A stretch of 64,000 nucleotides of DNA from Enterococcus ureilyticus (GTDB lineage: Bacteria > Bacillota > Bacilli > Lactobacillales > Enterococcaceae). Below the pieces are notes generated by a model. The model did no database searches, had not been told where the DNA came from, and saw only the letters and a list, made by a program, of their open reading frames with translations. Below are positions 17,334-28,110 of the stretch, in pieces. Location: positions 62,001 to 126,000 of the forward strand of contig NZ_MIKC01000005.1 in assembly GCF_001730315.1 (NCBI RefSeq), given 5' to 3'. The position numbers and the translations under genes are program-made. Within the stretch, counting starts at the first letter, position 1, and every line of letters begins with the position of its first letter.

Positions 17334-18646
17334 TGTCCACACGCCTCCTTCACCAATGCAACGACTTCATCTATTTGTTCTTTCGTATTCATTTCTGTTA
17401 CACACCATAGTAAACCTTGCTCTGTCGGATAGCCACCTAAGATGTCATGTTCTTCTAATTTAGCTAGAACCACTTCATTTGCTACTGGAAAAGTTGTCAC
17501 AAATTCGTGGAAAAAGGGACTATCATTCGTTCGTTTTACCCCTTCGATTTGCGTTAGTCCATCCAAAAGGTAATGAGCTTTGCTGTAACATTGCTCAGCT
17601 ACTTCCTGAATACCCCGAGCGCCCATTGTACTCATATAAACAGCATTAGTTAAGGCGCACAGTGCCTGATTTGAACAAATATTAGAAGCTGCTTTCTCTC
17701 TACGAATATGTTGTTCACGAGCTTGCAGTGTTAAAACAAATGCTCGATCACCTGCTTCGTCCACTGTTTCCCCTGCAATACGCCCAGGTAATTTACGAAT
17801 CATTTTTTCTTTTGTCGCAATGAACCCAATATAAGGTCCACCAAAAGCTAATGGTATCCCAAATGGCTGTGAATCGCCAACCGCAATATCTGCCTCAACT
17901 TCACCAGCTGTCTTTAGTACCGTACTAGCAACTGGATTGACGCTCATAATAAATTTAGCTTTTGCTTCGTGAACCATTTCAGCGATTACCTCGACAGGTT
18001 CAATTCCTCCATAATAATTAGGTTGTTGGACAATAAAACAAGCGCTTGTATCATCTAATTTTTCTTTTAAAACAGATAAATCTGTCAATCCATCTTTCTC
18101 TGGAATCATCACAAATTCGATTTCTCTAGAACTAAAATAAGTCAACGCTGTTTGAATCGTCATTGGATTTGTCGTTTCTGAAATCAAAACCTTTAAGCGT
18201 TTTTTTTCTAAACACATATTGATCGCTTCAGCAGCAGCCGTTGCACCATCGTAAACAGAAGCATTCGTTGCATCCATTCCGGTAATTTCACAAATCATTG
18301 TTTGATATTCAAAAATCGACTGTAACAATCCTTGACTGATCTCTGGTTGATACGGCGTGTAAGACGTCATGAATTCTTCCTTTGCTGAAATTTGCTTTAC
18401 AATAGCAGGAATATAGTGATTATAGGCACCCGCACCCCGAAAAATGCTGGAGAAGACTTTATTTTTCTTGCCCATCTTTTCTAAAATACGTCGTACTTCA
18501 AATTCTGATTTTCCCGCTGGAATAGCTAGATTTTTTATAATCATTTCTTTCGGGATATCCTGATAAAGGTCACTCATATTTTTTAAACCGATCGTTCTCA
18601 GCATTTCTTGTTGTTGTTGTGGCGTTGAACCAAGATAGTTACCCAT
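17330..18646 (-). CDS. gcvPA: Glycine dehydrogenase (decarboxylating) subunit 1
   Basis: A 438-residue non-lysine half of the heterotetrameric P protein, required for glycine decarboxylation with GcvPB. The family opening MGNYLGSTPQQQQEML, the central YTPYQPEISQG block and FGGPYIGF are all present; length is close to the usual about 445. GGAGG eight bases before the ATG overlaps the gcvH stop region. It lies between gcvH and gcvPB in a tight operon. Confidence 0.96.
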   Translation of the reverse strand: MGNYLGSTPQQQQEMLRTIGLKNMSDLYQDIPKEMIIKNLAIPAGKSEFEVRRILEKMGKKNKVFSSIFRGAGAYNHYIPAIVKQISAKEEFMTSYTPYQPEISQGLLQSIFEYQTMICEITGMDATNASVYDGATAAAEAINMCLEKKRLKVLISETTNPMTIQTALTYFSSREIEFVMIPEKDGLTDLSVLKEKLDDTSACFIVQQPNYYGGIEPVEVIAEMVHEAKAKFIMSVNPVASTVLKTAGEVEADIAVGDSQPFGIPLAFGGPYIGFIATKEKMIRKLPGRIAGETVDEAGDRAFVLTLQAREQHIRREKAASNICSNQALCALTNAVYMSTMGARGIQEVAEQCYSKAHYLLDGLTQIEGVKRTNDSPFFHEFVTTFPVANEVVLAKLEEHDILGGYPTEQGLLWCVTEMNTKEQIDEVVALVKEACGQ

Positions 18647-18649
18647 TCA

Positions 18650-19033
18650 TTATGCCTCCTCAGCTTCTTCACAGAATTTTTTATATTCCTCAGCACTTAG
18701 CAAGTCTTCGATTTCGTCTACCCCTTCCACTTCAATTAACCATGACTCTAACGGTGCTGAATTGATCAACTCAGGACTGTCCAAAAGCTCTTCATTGACT
18801 GCTGTCACTGTAGCTGTGATTGGAGAATACGCTTCTGAAACAGCCTTGACAGATTCAATATCTGCAAACGATTCACCCTTGGTAACATCGTCACCCTCAT
18901 CTGGTAAATCAATAAAAACGATATCACCTAATTGATCTTGTGCATAATCAGACAGACCGATTTTTACTTTATCTCCATCAAAAAGTACCCACTCATGTGA
19001 TTTTGAAAACTTCAATTCCATAGCTTTTGTCAT
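18650..19033 (-). CDS. gcvH: Glycine cleavage system H protein
   Basis: A 127-residue lipoyl carrier that shuttles the aminomethyl intermediate between P, T and L proteins. The lipoylated lysine lies in IESVKAVSE (Lys63) and the fold-defining HEWV and GDIVFIDLP stretches are intact. I start at the ATG at 19033, nine bases after AAGGAG; an in-frame ATG at 19057 has no site. Many Firmicutes carry a lone gcvH for lipoate relay, but here all partners are present. Confidence 0.95.
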   Translation of the reverse strand: MTKAMELKFSKSHEWVLFDGDKVKIGLSDYAQDQLGDIVFIDLPDEGDDVTKGESFADIESVKAVSEAYSPITATVTAVNEELLDSPELINSAPLESWLIEVEGVDEIEDLLSAEEYKKFCEEAEEA

Positions 19034-19057
19034 AATAAACGACTCCTTCTTTTTCAA

Positions 19058-20143
19058 TTATTTTTTTACAAATGGTAGTGTGACAACTTCTGCTTTAATT
19101 TTTTTGCCTCTAACCTCAACTTCTATGGGAGAACCAATTTCTACACTATTTTTCTCAACTAAAGCCATTGCACAGGCTTTACTAATGAATGGACACATGG
19201 TGCCTGAGGTGGTCTGCCCGATTTTCTTATCATTAAAATACACATCAGCTCCTTCACGAACAATTCCTCGATCCGTTAACTGCAGACCGATTCGAGTAAT
19301 TTTAGGTTCCCCTTTGTCAATGAGCGCTTTTTTGCCGATAAAATCTTCTTTTTTCATCTTGACGGCAAAATTTAAATCCGTTTCAAGAGGAGTAATTTCT
19401 TCTGTCATTTCATGACCATAAAGCGGCATCCCAGCCTCTAACCGTAACGTATCACGAGCTCCTAAGCCGCAGGGAATGATGTCATATTCTTGACCCGTTT
19501 CCAGTAATAAATTCCATAATTTGATTCCGTCTTCTGGTTTACAGTACAATTCATACCCAAATTCTCCGGTGTAACCGGTTCGTGATAATAGACACGTCAC
19601 ACCGCCTACATCCGCATTTTCAGTAAAGCTATAATATTTTTTAGGAATCTCTTCTTCTTTCGTTCGTTTTTCAATCATCTCTTTGGCAAATGCGCCTTGC
19701 AATGCAATTTGAACAAATTGATCCGATTGATCCGAAAATGCCACTTCACCAAATAAGTGTTCTTTCATCCATGCAACATCTTTTGCTCTATTCGCTGCAT
19801 TGACTACTAATAAATATTTTTCATCGCTACATTTATAAACGAGTAGATCATCGATCACACCGCCGTTTTCATTACACATCAAGGTATATCTAACACGACC
19901 TACTTCTAAGTTACTAAAATCATTGGTTAACAAATAGTGCAAATTCGCTAAAGCATCTTTTCCTTCATAAACGACCTCTCCCATATGGGAAACATCGAAT
20001 AATCCTACTTGATTTCGAACAGCTAAATGTTCTTTGATCACACCGCTGTCTTTGTACTGAACAGGTAGTGTGTAGCCAGCAAATGAAACCATTTTTCCAC
20101 CGGCTTCAAGATGTGCGTCATATAAAGGTGTTTTTAAATCCAT
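19058..20143 (-). CDS. gcvT: Glycine cleavage system T protein (aminomethyltransferase)
   Basis: A 361-residue THF-dependent aminomethyltransferase that releases ammonia from aminomethyl-GcvH and forms 5,10-methylene-THF. Conserved blocks include FDVSHMGE, YTGEFGYE and the C-terminal ISKACAMALV. AAGGAG precedes the ATG. It is the first gene of the cluster and is preceded by a glycine riboswitch with a terminator, so expression should rise with glycine. Confidence 0.96.
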   Translation of the reverse strand: MDLKTPLYDAHLEAGGKMVSFAGYTLPVQYKDSGVIKEHLAVRNQVGLFDVSHMGEVVYEGKDALANLHYLLTNDFSNLEVGRVRYTLMCNENGGVIDDLLVYKCSDEKYLLVVNAANRAKDVAWMKEHLFGEVAFSDQSDQFVQIALQGAFAKEMIEKRTKEEEIPKKYYSFTENADVGGVTCLLSRTGYTGEFGYELYCKPEDGIKLWNLLLETGQEYDIIPCGLGARDTLRLEAGMPLYGHEMTEEITPLETDLNFAVKMKKEDFIGKKALIDKGEPKITRIGLQLTDRGIVREGADVYFNDKKIGQTTSGTMCPFISKACAMALVEKNSVEIGSPIEVEVRGKKIKAEVVTLPFVKK

Positions 20144-20213
20144 CTTTTCTACTCCTTTGCTTCTGTGTATTTTTAGTACTTAACCAATGACACCTCCAAG
20201 CTATCTAAACTAT

Positions 20214-20262
20214 ATAAAAAAACAGAGGAACAGGCATCTTAAAAAAATGCTAGTTCCTCTGT
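20214..20262 (-). terminator. Riboswitch-controlled intrinsic terminator ahead of gcvT
   Basis: On the minus strand CAGAGGAAC (20261-20253) pairs with GTTCCTCTG (20231-20223), followed by a run of seven T. It lies directly after the glycine aptamer and before gcvT, so it is the likely expression platform. Confidence 0.88.
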
Positions 20263-20265
20263 AAA

Positions 20266-20345
20266 AAACCTGAGAGATTCGTCTTCCTCTTGAAGAGTTG
20301 CTCCTTCGGTGCTATGACTAGTCTCTCCCGTAATTCTCTTCCATC
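20266..20345 (-). promoter_or_regulatory. Glycine riboswitch (single aptamer)
   Basis: Minus-strand blocks GGGAGAGAC, CACCGAAGGAGCAA and GAATCTCTCAGG are the conserved core of the glycine aptamer, in the right order and spacing. Only one aptamer is seen between the upstream gene and the terminator, so this is a singleton rather than the common tandem form. With the terminator following it, glycine binding would allow read-through into gcvT-gcvH-gcvPA-gcvPB and perhaps beyond. Confidence 0.93.
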
Positions 20346-20360
20346 AACTTTATTTTAGGT

Positions 20361-21359
20361 CTATTTTTCGTTCTTTTTAGGCATTGAATAATATTGTTGT
20401 TCCCTCTTTAATTCAAAATACTGAGGTACAGAATTATCTAATCTACCGGCTTTTAATGACAAGGTTTGGATTCTACGATTTTCATACAAATGAATATACA
20501 GTTGCTTTTCCTTACTATCGTAGGCACTGGTATATTGGGTGTACTGCACATCCGTCTGTGAACTGACTTTCACAACTCCTTTAGGAATATCAAAGCTATC
20601 TAAAATATGAAAAATTTGTTCTATTACCTGTTCATCATCTACTTTTTCAGAAAAGTGTTTTAGATAGGCTGCACGAATAAAACGAGATTGTGGAGTAAAA
20701 TCGCCTGGGATTCCGCGCAAACCAGATCCTTTACCATTTGAAAACACATAAAGATTATCCATCTGAATAGCTGGTGCGATCATGTCACTAAGTCCTACGT
20801 AATTTTGAAGATTGGTTAAATGCCAGTCAAATTTTGGGCTGTTCGTAAAAACTCCCACAGGATTATCATATATTTCATAGCCGCCTTCAATCGATGGTTC
20901 TACAACGATCGACGCACCAGATTCATCTTGGAAAACGTAGTGCTGCGGAATGCCAACCTGATTGTCAACAATTGCAATCGCTGTCTCTTGATTGACTCGC
21001 TCTTTTATTGCCGCAACTGATGCATAATTTGTTAAGGCATAGGTCACAAATTCAGCGCCAGCCAATGGCAATTTTCCCATCTTGCGAATTTCATCCGATT
21101 CAACATAGCGATTATCATTGCCGAAATAAAAAGAACCGCCCATTAATCCTTTTTCATTCACTCCGTCTACTAATAATGGATTACCAGCTAGAGCTATACC
21201 CATTGCAGCAAAATGTGTCCTATAATGATCCAATGATGTACTTAGATCATAATTTTTAGGGATAATCGCACCGTCGTAATCCAACAATACATTAAATTCT
21301 TGTGTCCGTCCCCAATAGCTGTTCCCTAATTTAGATTTCACTGTGATTCCCGTACACAT
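20361..21359 (-). CDS. Choloylglycine hydrolase / penicillin V acylase family protein
   Basis: A 332-residue Ntn hydrolase. I start at the ATG at 21359, which puts the nucleophile Cys directly after Met (MCTG opening), as this family requires; the longer frame to 21386 would bury it. Arg17 (counting Cys as 1) is present in YWGRTQEF. The next conserved acid is Glu20 rather than the Asp usual in bile salt hydrolases. NSPKFDWHLTNLQNY matches the Asn-containing motif. It may cleave bile salts, N-acyl amides or acyl-homoserine lactones; I do not call it a bile salt hydrolase. It follows the MFS gene by 36 bases. Confidence 0.85.
   Translation of the reverse strand: MCTGITVKSKLGNSYWGRTQEFNVLLDYDGAIIPKNYDLSTSLDHYRTHFAAMGIALAGNPLLVDGVNEKGLMGGSFYFGNDNRYVESDEIRKMGKLPLAGAEFVTYALTNYASVAAIKERVNQETAIAIVDNQVGIPQHYVFQDESGASIVVEPSIEGGYEIYDNPVGVFTNSPKFDWHLTNLQNYVGLSDMIAPAIQMDNLYVFSNGKGSGLRGIPGDFTPQSRFIRAAYLKHFSEKVDDEQVIEQIFHILDSFDIPKGVVKVSSQTDVQYTQYTSAYDSKEKQLYIHLYENRRIQTLSLKAGRLDNSVPQYFELKREQQYYSMPKKNEK
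20388..20416 (-). promoter_or_regulatory. Promoter for the glycine riboswitch transcript
   Basis: TTGAAT (20416-20411), 17-base spacer, TATTAT (20393-20388) on the minus strand. It lies inside the 3' end of the choloylglycine-hydrolase-like gene, about 45 bases before the aptamer. No terminator separates that gene from the riboswitch, so read-through is also possible. Confidence 0.55.
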
Positions 21360-21395
21360 CTTCTCACACCCTTTTACTTTTTTCAAAATTCTGAA

Positions 21396-22595
21396 TTAAG
21401 ATTTCTGATTTTTTTGAATCAATAACGTAATCCCCCCAGAAACAACGAATGAAACGCCAATAAATAAAAATGAACTGAAGAAGCCGCCATTAGAAAATTG
21501 AATCAATGCCCCAATAATAGTCGGCGCCACAAACCCACCTGAAACACCAATCGCATTGATCGTCGCATATTTAGCAGAAACTTCATCTGAAGGGAATATT
21601 TTAACTGGAATGCTCATTAGCGTCGCAAAAGCTAAACTAGCAAAAGCCACCGCACAAGCTAATGAAATCATGCTCATGAAGAATGATCCGACAACTGAAA
21701 CTAGAAGAGCAAAAAGTCCGCCACCTATCGTTGCGACAAAAATCACCTTTTTTTCTTTTCCAATAAAATATTTATTGACCATAACCCCGCCTAACATCGC
21801 TGCCACCATTGTGAAAAAGCCAATAACTGCCGTTACATAAGCCGTTTGAGTTAGAGCCAGTCCGTGCGCTTCGACTAGATAAGTCGCCATCCAGCCATTT
21901 AGCCCATAAATTGCAGCATTGATGAAAAACGCTGCAAATATCAAAATCCAAACATTTTTATCCTGTAATACTTCTCTGAATGAAATCGTGCGCTTATTTT
22001 TTAAATGCTCTTTTACTCCACCAAATTCTTTAGGAATCACAACATACATCAATACTGCAATCAAAAGAACCACCGCCCCTAAAATATAATAAGTCCTATG
22101 CCAACCAACTTGAAGTAAAAGTGGCGCAATCAGTAAGGGACCAACAATTGCCGCAAAACCTGATGAAGCGATCATAGTCGATTGTGCCGGCCCACGTTTT
22201 TCTATTGGCAATTCTTGTGAAATGAACGTGCTGACAGAAGACGGATAACCCGAATGAGCAACCGCACCTGTCATGAAACGAACTAAAAGCAAATACAATA
22301 AAGAAAAGCCAAACCCGAATAAAAATAGAAAAATTCCTACTAAAAAAACGGAGATGATCATCATTTTTCTCGTACCAATCTTACTTGATAAATACCCAAA
22401 AGGAATTTGAAAAACTGTATACCCTAGAAAAAAGGCGCTCAACACCAAACCCTTTTGCTGCGGATCAAATCCTAAATCATTTGCAATCGTCACCAGTGAC
22501 ATACCAATTGTTGTTTTATCGATATAAATACATGTGTATCCTAAAAAAATAGCCGCCAGCATCCAATGAATATTTCTCGTCTTCTTATTTTCCAT
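21396..22595 (-). CDS. MFS transporter (anion:cation symporter-like)
   Basis: A 399-residue major facilitator with about 12 TM segments. The loop 2-3 motif GYLSSKIGTRKM (about 62-73) is typical of MFS, and the opening with YIDKTTIGMSL resembles the ACS group that takes up organic acids and sugar acids. It is the first gene of a pair with the choloylglycine-hydrolase-like enzyme, so it may import that enzyme's substrate or export its product. A cre-like palindrome lies in the leader, suggesting CcpA repression. Confidence 0.88.
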   Translation of the reverse strand: MENKKTRNIHWMLAAIFLGYTCIYIDKTTIGMSLVTIANDLGFDPQQKGLVLSAFFLGYTVFQIPFGYLSSKIGTRKMMIISVFLVGIFLFLFGFGFSLLYLLLVRFMTGAVAHSGYPSSVSTFISQELPIEKRGPAQSTMIASSGFAAIVGPLLIAPLLLQVGWHRTYYILGAVVLLIAVLMYVVIPKEFGGVKEHLKNKRTISFREVLQDKNVWILIFAAFFINAAIYGLNGWMATYLVEAHGLALTQTAYVTAVIGFFTMVAAMLGGVMVNKYFIGKEKKVIFVATIGGGLFALLVSVVGSFFMSMISLACAVAFASLAFATLMSIPVKIFPSDEVSAKYATINAIGVSGGFVAPTIIGALIQFSNGGFFSSFLFIGVSFVVSGGITLLIQKNQKS

Positions 22596-22612
22596 ATTTT
22601 CACTCCTAATAA

Positions 22613-22662
22613 AAGAAAGCGCTTTCTATTTATGATTATCCTTGATATTCAGAAAAAGTCAA
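22613..22662 (-). promoter_or_regulatory. Promoter and cre-like operator of the MFS-hydrolase pair
   Basis: Minus strand: TTGACT (22662-22657), 16-base spacer, GATAAT (22640-22635). Just downstream, GAAAGCGCTTTC (22615-22626) is a perfect palindrome matching the core of CcpA cre sites. A site at this place would block initiation or early elongation under good sugar supply. Confidence 0.65.
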
Positions 22663-22732
22663 TAACTGAAAGCAATTATTTTACATAAAGTTAAAATAAA
22701 TTATTTCGATAGACTTCTATACGTCTACTATC

Positions 22733-22777
22733 AAAAAGAGAGTGAGAAAAGTTATCAACTTTTCTCACTCTCTTTTT
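22733..22777. terminator. Strong bidirectional terminator after rsmA
   Basis: AGAGTGAGAAAAGTT pairs perfectly with AACTTTTCTCACTCT around a 3-base loop, with A and T runs on the two sides. It follows the rsmA stop codon at 22791. Confidence 0.88.
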
Positions 22778-22790
22778 GCTTAGTACAGAG

Positions 22791-24261
<1,471 letters not shown>

Positions 24262-24265
<4 letters not shown>

Positions 24266-25032
24266 TTATCTAACCTAAATAAGCGATGAGCATTCGTAGT
24301 TGCTTGCTTCGCAATTTCTTCAAATGGGACTTCTCGTAATTCTGCGATTTTCTCTACTACATAACGGGTATAGCCTGGTTCGTTACGTTTGCCTCGGTAG
24401 GGAACAGGTGCTAAATACGGTGCATCAGTCTCGACTAATAAACGATCTAACGGCACTGCTTTGGCTACTTCTTGCACTTCTAAAGCTTTCTTGAACGTTA
24501 CAACGCCACTTAGAGAAATATGCATGCCCATTTCTAAAAATTTTGCCATCCACTCAGGGTCACCACTAAAGCTATGCATGATTCCGCCAATATCACGAAT
24601 ATCTTCTTCTTTTAAAATCTTGTATGTGTCTTCCATCGCATCCCGTGTATGAATACTGATTGGTAAATTCATTTCTTTGGCGATTGCGATTTGACGTCGA
24701 AACACACGATCTTGAACCTCTTTTGGATCTTCCATCCAATAATAATCTAAACCGATTTCGCCAAGTGCGACTACTTTAGGCGTGGTTAATAATTGCTGAA
24801 TTTTTTTCTCGATTTCAGGTGTATAGCTCCCTGCTTCTGTTGGGTGCCATCCGATAATACTTTGGATTTCTTTATATTGTTGGCTAAGCTCCAGAGATTT
24901 TTCGATCGTTGGTGTATCAAAACCAACCACCGCCATCTCCGTTACACCTAATTCTTTCGCACGTTGAATTGTTTCTGGAATATCTTCATTAAATTGTTCT
25001 ACATTTAAATGGGTATGAGAATCAAAAATCAA
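24262..25032 (-). CDS. TatD-family metal-dependent deoxyribonuclease
   Basis: A 256-residue TIM-barrel hydrolase with all metal motifs: FDSHTHL (3-9), GEIGLDYYW (about 92-100), HTRDA, MHSFSG and ETDAPYLAP. Family members act as 3'-5' DNA exonucleases in repair or quality control. The start codon is TTG, seven bases after GGAGGGG. First gene of the tatD-rnmV-rsmA operon. Confidence 0.93.
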
Positions 25033-25184
25033 GTAAACCCCTCCTCTGTCTTCTATACTTTATCACATTTTAACCAAAATCTGAATGGACAGCACTGATA
25101 AATTATCAGCTTCTTATAATTGCTTTATTCAACAAAATAGCTTATACTATTCGGTCACGGCAATTTATGTCAGGAGGAACCCCT

Positions 25185-27359
25185 ATGTCAAACGAGCTTA
25201 CACAAGAAACCCAGCATCTGCACCAAGTTTACGAGGAATTGACCCAAGCAAAAGATGTCTATCAAACCGCTATTGATGATGTTAATATGACAGGACAATC
25301 AGTATTAGACCAATTTAGCGGTGATACTAAACTAAATTTCGACAGTTATTCTGATAACTTAGAGACATTTGCCGTAATGGAAATGAAAAATAGAGAAATC
25401 GATCAATTAAATTTGCAGCAGGCAACTGCGGCTAAACAATTAGAAAAAGTCGAACGCCTACTTCAAGTCCCTTATTTTGGAAAAATCGATGTGACTTTTT
25501 TAGATGATGGTGCGGATCGTGACGTTTTTTATATCGGCATGAATGATTTTACCAATTTGGATGGAGAATCACGAATTTACGACTGGCGTTCACCGATTGC
25601 TTCTCTTTTTTACAATAATGTTTTAGGCGACAGCAATTATCATGTCAGCAACAATGAAATTCCTGTTACCTTAAATTTGAAAAGACAATTGATCCTTGAA
25701 GAAGATCGTTTGATCAACTTTTTTGATACCAGCCTTGCGATTCAGGATGATATTTTACTTCATACACTTGAGGCTGATTCTTCTCAATATATGAAAGATA
25801 TCACGACGACGATTCAACAAGAGCAAAATGAGATCATCCGTGATGAAAGTCATCCCTTGCTTTTAGTCAATGGCATCGCCGGCAGTGGGAAAACGTCTGC
25901 AATCATGCAACGGATTGCTTATTTACTTTATAATCATCGGACTAAAATCACTGCCGATGATATTTTACTGCTTTCTCCTAATTCAACTTTTATTGACTAT
26001 ATTTCTCAAGTATTGCCAAATTTAGGGGAGCGGAATCCCATGAATTTGACGTTGCTGCAATTTCTTAAATTTACCTTTCGGGAAAAAGCACCCATTGAAA
26101 GTGAATCAGCTTATTTTAAACGAATCACTGCTGAACAAGTCGCTACCAAACAAAGAGTGATTCAGTCACAGAAATTTGTGGACTTCATTCAATATTTTCA
26201 AGATGCATCTCTCATTCAACAATCGCTATTCCAACCAATTTTATTCAAACGAAAAACACTATTTTCTGCTGAATTGATTTTTGGTTTATATCAAGAAACC
26301 CCAACGAATTTATCGATCAGAGATCGACTTTCTGCAACAAAGGAAAAGCTTTCAAGTTTGTGGAATCGTTATTTGATCAAGCAAGCGAAATCGAAACAAA
26401 TGATTGATCAGATGCAAGACTTAACTGAAGCAGAACAATTACGCTATTTTGACATGACTTTTACAGAAGAAGATGAGGAACAATTAGCAGAATTTGCCCT
26501 TCAACGATTGCAACAAAAATACCGCAAAGTAGTGACTGCGATTGCTGATTTTACTTGGTTTGATCAATGGTTACTTTTTGAAGCATTGTATCAACAGTAT
26601 CAGCAAGAGACGTATGAACGAGTAACGACCGCCTATACGGCAGATGAAGTCGTAATTTTGTTATTGCTCAAAGATACATTTATTGAAGATTTATCGAATC
26701 GACAAATGGCGTTTATTTTGGTAGATGAAGTACAAGATTATACTGAAGCTCAAATTCTTTTATTGCTTAAATTATTCCCGCAAGCGAACTTTACTTTAGC
26801 TGGAGATGAAAATCAGGCGATTTTTAATACATCGATCAGCTTTATGGCACTGAAAGAGTTGTTATCCGCTTCCAGTCGTTCTGTTACTTCGTATCAATTA
26901 TTGAATAGCTATCGCTCAAGCAAAGAAATTACACAGCTATTCCAAACGTTAGTGACAAATCATGAGAAACTCAAGATTGTTTCTATCCGAAAAGATGGCG
27001 AAAAACCGACTTTTATTTCATGTAAAGATGAAGCGAGTTATCTAAATACTCTTATTTCTATTTTAGATTCATTGGCACAGAAAGAAGATACTGTAGTGAT
27101 TACCAAAACAGCGTCCGAAGCAGCATTATTGAAACAGCAGCTTCTACAAAAAAATAGTGCTTTTGATGCCCTAATTCTTTCGATTGATATGGCAAAAGGG
27201 CTTGAATTTGATAATGTGATCATCCACGATCCTTCTACCGTACGTTATGGGACAACTGAAAGAGAGAAGAAAATTCTTTATACAGCAATTTCTCGGGGGA
27301 TGAAACAGGTATTTCTACCTTATATCGGGGAGATTTCTGAGTTGCTTGCCTCTAAGTAA
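25185..27359 (+). CDS. helD: HelD-like DNA helicase / RNA polymerase recycling ATPase
   Basis: A 724-residue UvrD/Rep-like superfamily 1 ATPase. An N-terminal helical arm (about 1-90) precedes the ATPase core with Walker A GIAGSGKTS (about 229-237), motif II VDEVQDYT, motif III LAGDENQAIF and a C-terminal TAISRGMKQ. The long charged N-terminal arm is as in HelD, which pulls stalled RNA polymerase off DNA and recycles it. I start at the ATG at 25185 after AGGAGG, not at 25167. Monocistronic, ended by the terminator at 27401-27440. Confidence 0.9.
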   Translation: MSNELTQETQHLHQVYEELTQAKDVYQTAIDDVNMTGQSVLDQFSGDTKLNFDSYSDNLETFAVMEMKNREIDQLNLQQATAAKQLEKVERLLQVPYFGKIDVTFLDDGADRDVFYIGMNDFTNLDGESRIYDWRSPIASLFYNNVLGDSNYHVSNNEIPVTLNLKRQLILEEDRLINFFDTSLAIQDDILLHTLEADSSQYMKDITTTIQQEQNEIIRDESHPLLLVNGIAGSGKTSAIMQRIAYLLYNHRTKITADDILLLSPNSTFIDYISQVLPNLGERNPMNLTLLQFLKFTFREKAPIESESAYFKRITAEQVATKQRVIQSQKFVDFIQYFQDASLIQQSLFQPILFKRKTLFSAELIFGLYQETPTNLSIRDRLSATKEKLSSLWNRYLIKQAKSKQMIDQMQDLTEAEQLRYFDMTFTEEDEEQLAEFALQRLQQKYRKVVTAIADFTWFDQWLLFEALYQQYQQETYERVTTAYTADEVVILLLLKDTFIEDLSNRQMAFILVDEVQDYTEAQILLLLKLFPQANFTLAGDENQAIFNTSISFMALKELLSASSRSVTSYQLLNSYRSSKEITQLFQTLVTNHEKLKIVSIRKDGEKPTFISCKDEASYLNTLISILDSLAQKEDTVVITKTASEAALLKQQLLQKNSAFDALILSIDMAKGLEFDNVIIHDPSTVRYGTTEREKKILYTAISRGMKQVFLPYIGEISELLASK

Positions 27360-27400
27360 TATTAAAAACGAATCCATGCTACTTAATGAATTCTTAAAAA

Positions 27401-27440
27401 CATCAGGCTAAAACAACCGACTTTAGCCCGATGTTTTTTT
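27401..27440 (+). terminator. Terminator of helD
   Basis: CATCAGGCTAAA pairs with TTTAGCCCGATG with one mismatch, followed by seven T on the plus strand. Confidence 0.85.
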
Positions 27441-27500
27441 ATCTATTCAGCAGTAAACTTAATTCCAGTCTAATTTTCAATTTGATAGGAGTGAGTGCTT

Positions 27501-28091
27501 TTGAAAAATTTCTTCGAAGATTCTGACTTTCTGAAATCAACGATTCAAAAAAATGTTACGATCCAGAGGAAGCCTCAAGTTAATACAGTTTGGCATTGGC
27601 TTTTATTGATTCTGTTCGGTTTATTGGCCTATGGAACGATGACACAGCAATTTCTGCTGATTGCTCTTTTTATTGTGATTGCAGCAATTGTAAAGGGACC
27701 CTTGATGATTTTATGGGGAGCTATTTATGCCACCTTGGTTGCATTTTTTCCACCACTAGGAATTGTGTTATCCATTGTATTTTTTTTGATCAATCTTGGA
27801 ACGATTGCTAAAAGTTGGCGTATTTCATTGACGAGTGCCTATTTTTATTTGGTCCCGCTGATTGGTAGTATTTTTCGCTTTGCCATAAAAAATGAGTCGC
27901 ACTATGCTGTTCTAACTTTTGTAGCTCTTGGTATCTTAGGCCTACATTTTTTATTAAACTGGTTATATAAATACAATAGCTTGAGCCGAACTTTGGCTTG
28001 GTCGATCATCAGTGTTCCTTATGCGATTTTGATCATGCTTTTACCCGCTCGTTTCCACAAATTTAAATCAAATAAAAAATTAAGATTTTAG
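27501..28091 (+). CDS. Hypothetical membrane protein
   Basis: A protein of 196 residues using TTG at 27501, nine bases after AGGAG; GTG at 27495 is an alternative. I do not recognise the family. About 30 polar residues are followed by five or six hydrophobic segments between 34 and 185 and a very basic C-terminus (KFKSNKKLRF), so it should be an integral membrane protein with a cytoplasmic tail. It stands alone between helD and a perfect 19-bp inverted repeat. Function unknown. Confidence 0.7.
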   Translation: MKNFFEDSDFLKSTIQKNVTIQRKPQVNTVWHWLLLILFGLLAYGTMTQQFLLIALFIVIAAIVKGPLMILWGAIYATLVAFFPPLGIVLSIVFFLINLGTIAKSWRISLTSAYFYLVPLIGSIFRFAIKNESHYAVLTFVALGILGLHFLLNWLYKYNSLSRTLAWSIISVPYAILIMLLPARFHKFKSNKKLRF

Positions 28092-28110
28092 TTGATGATA
28101 GGCATAAACA

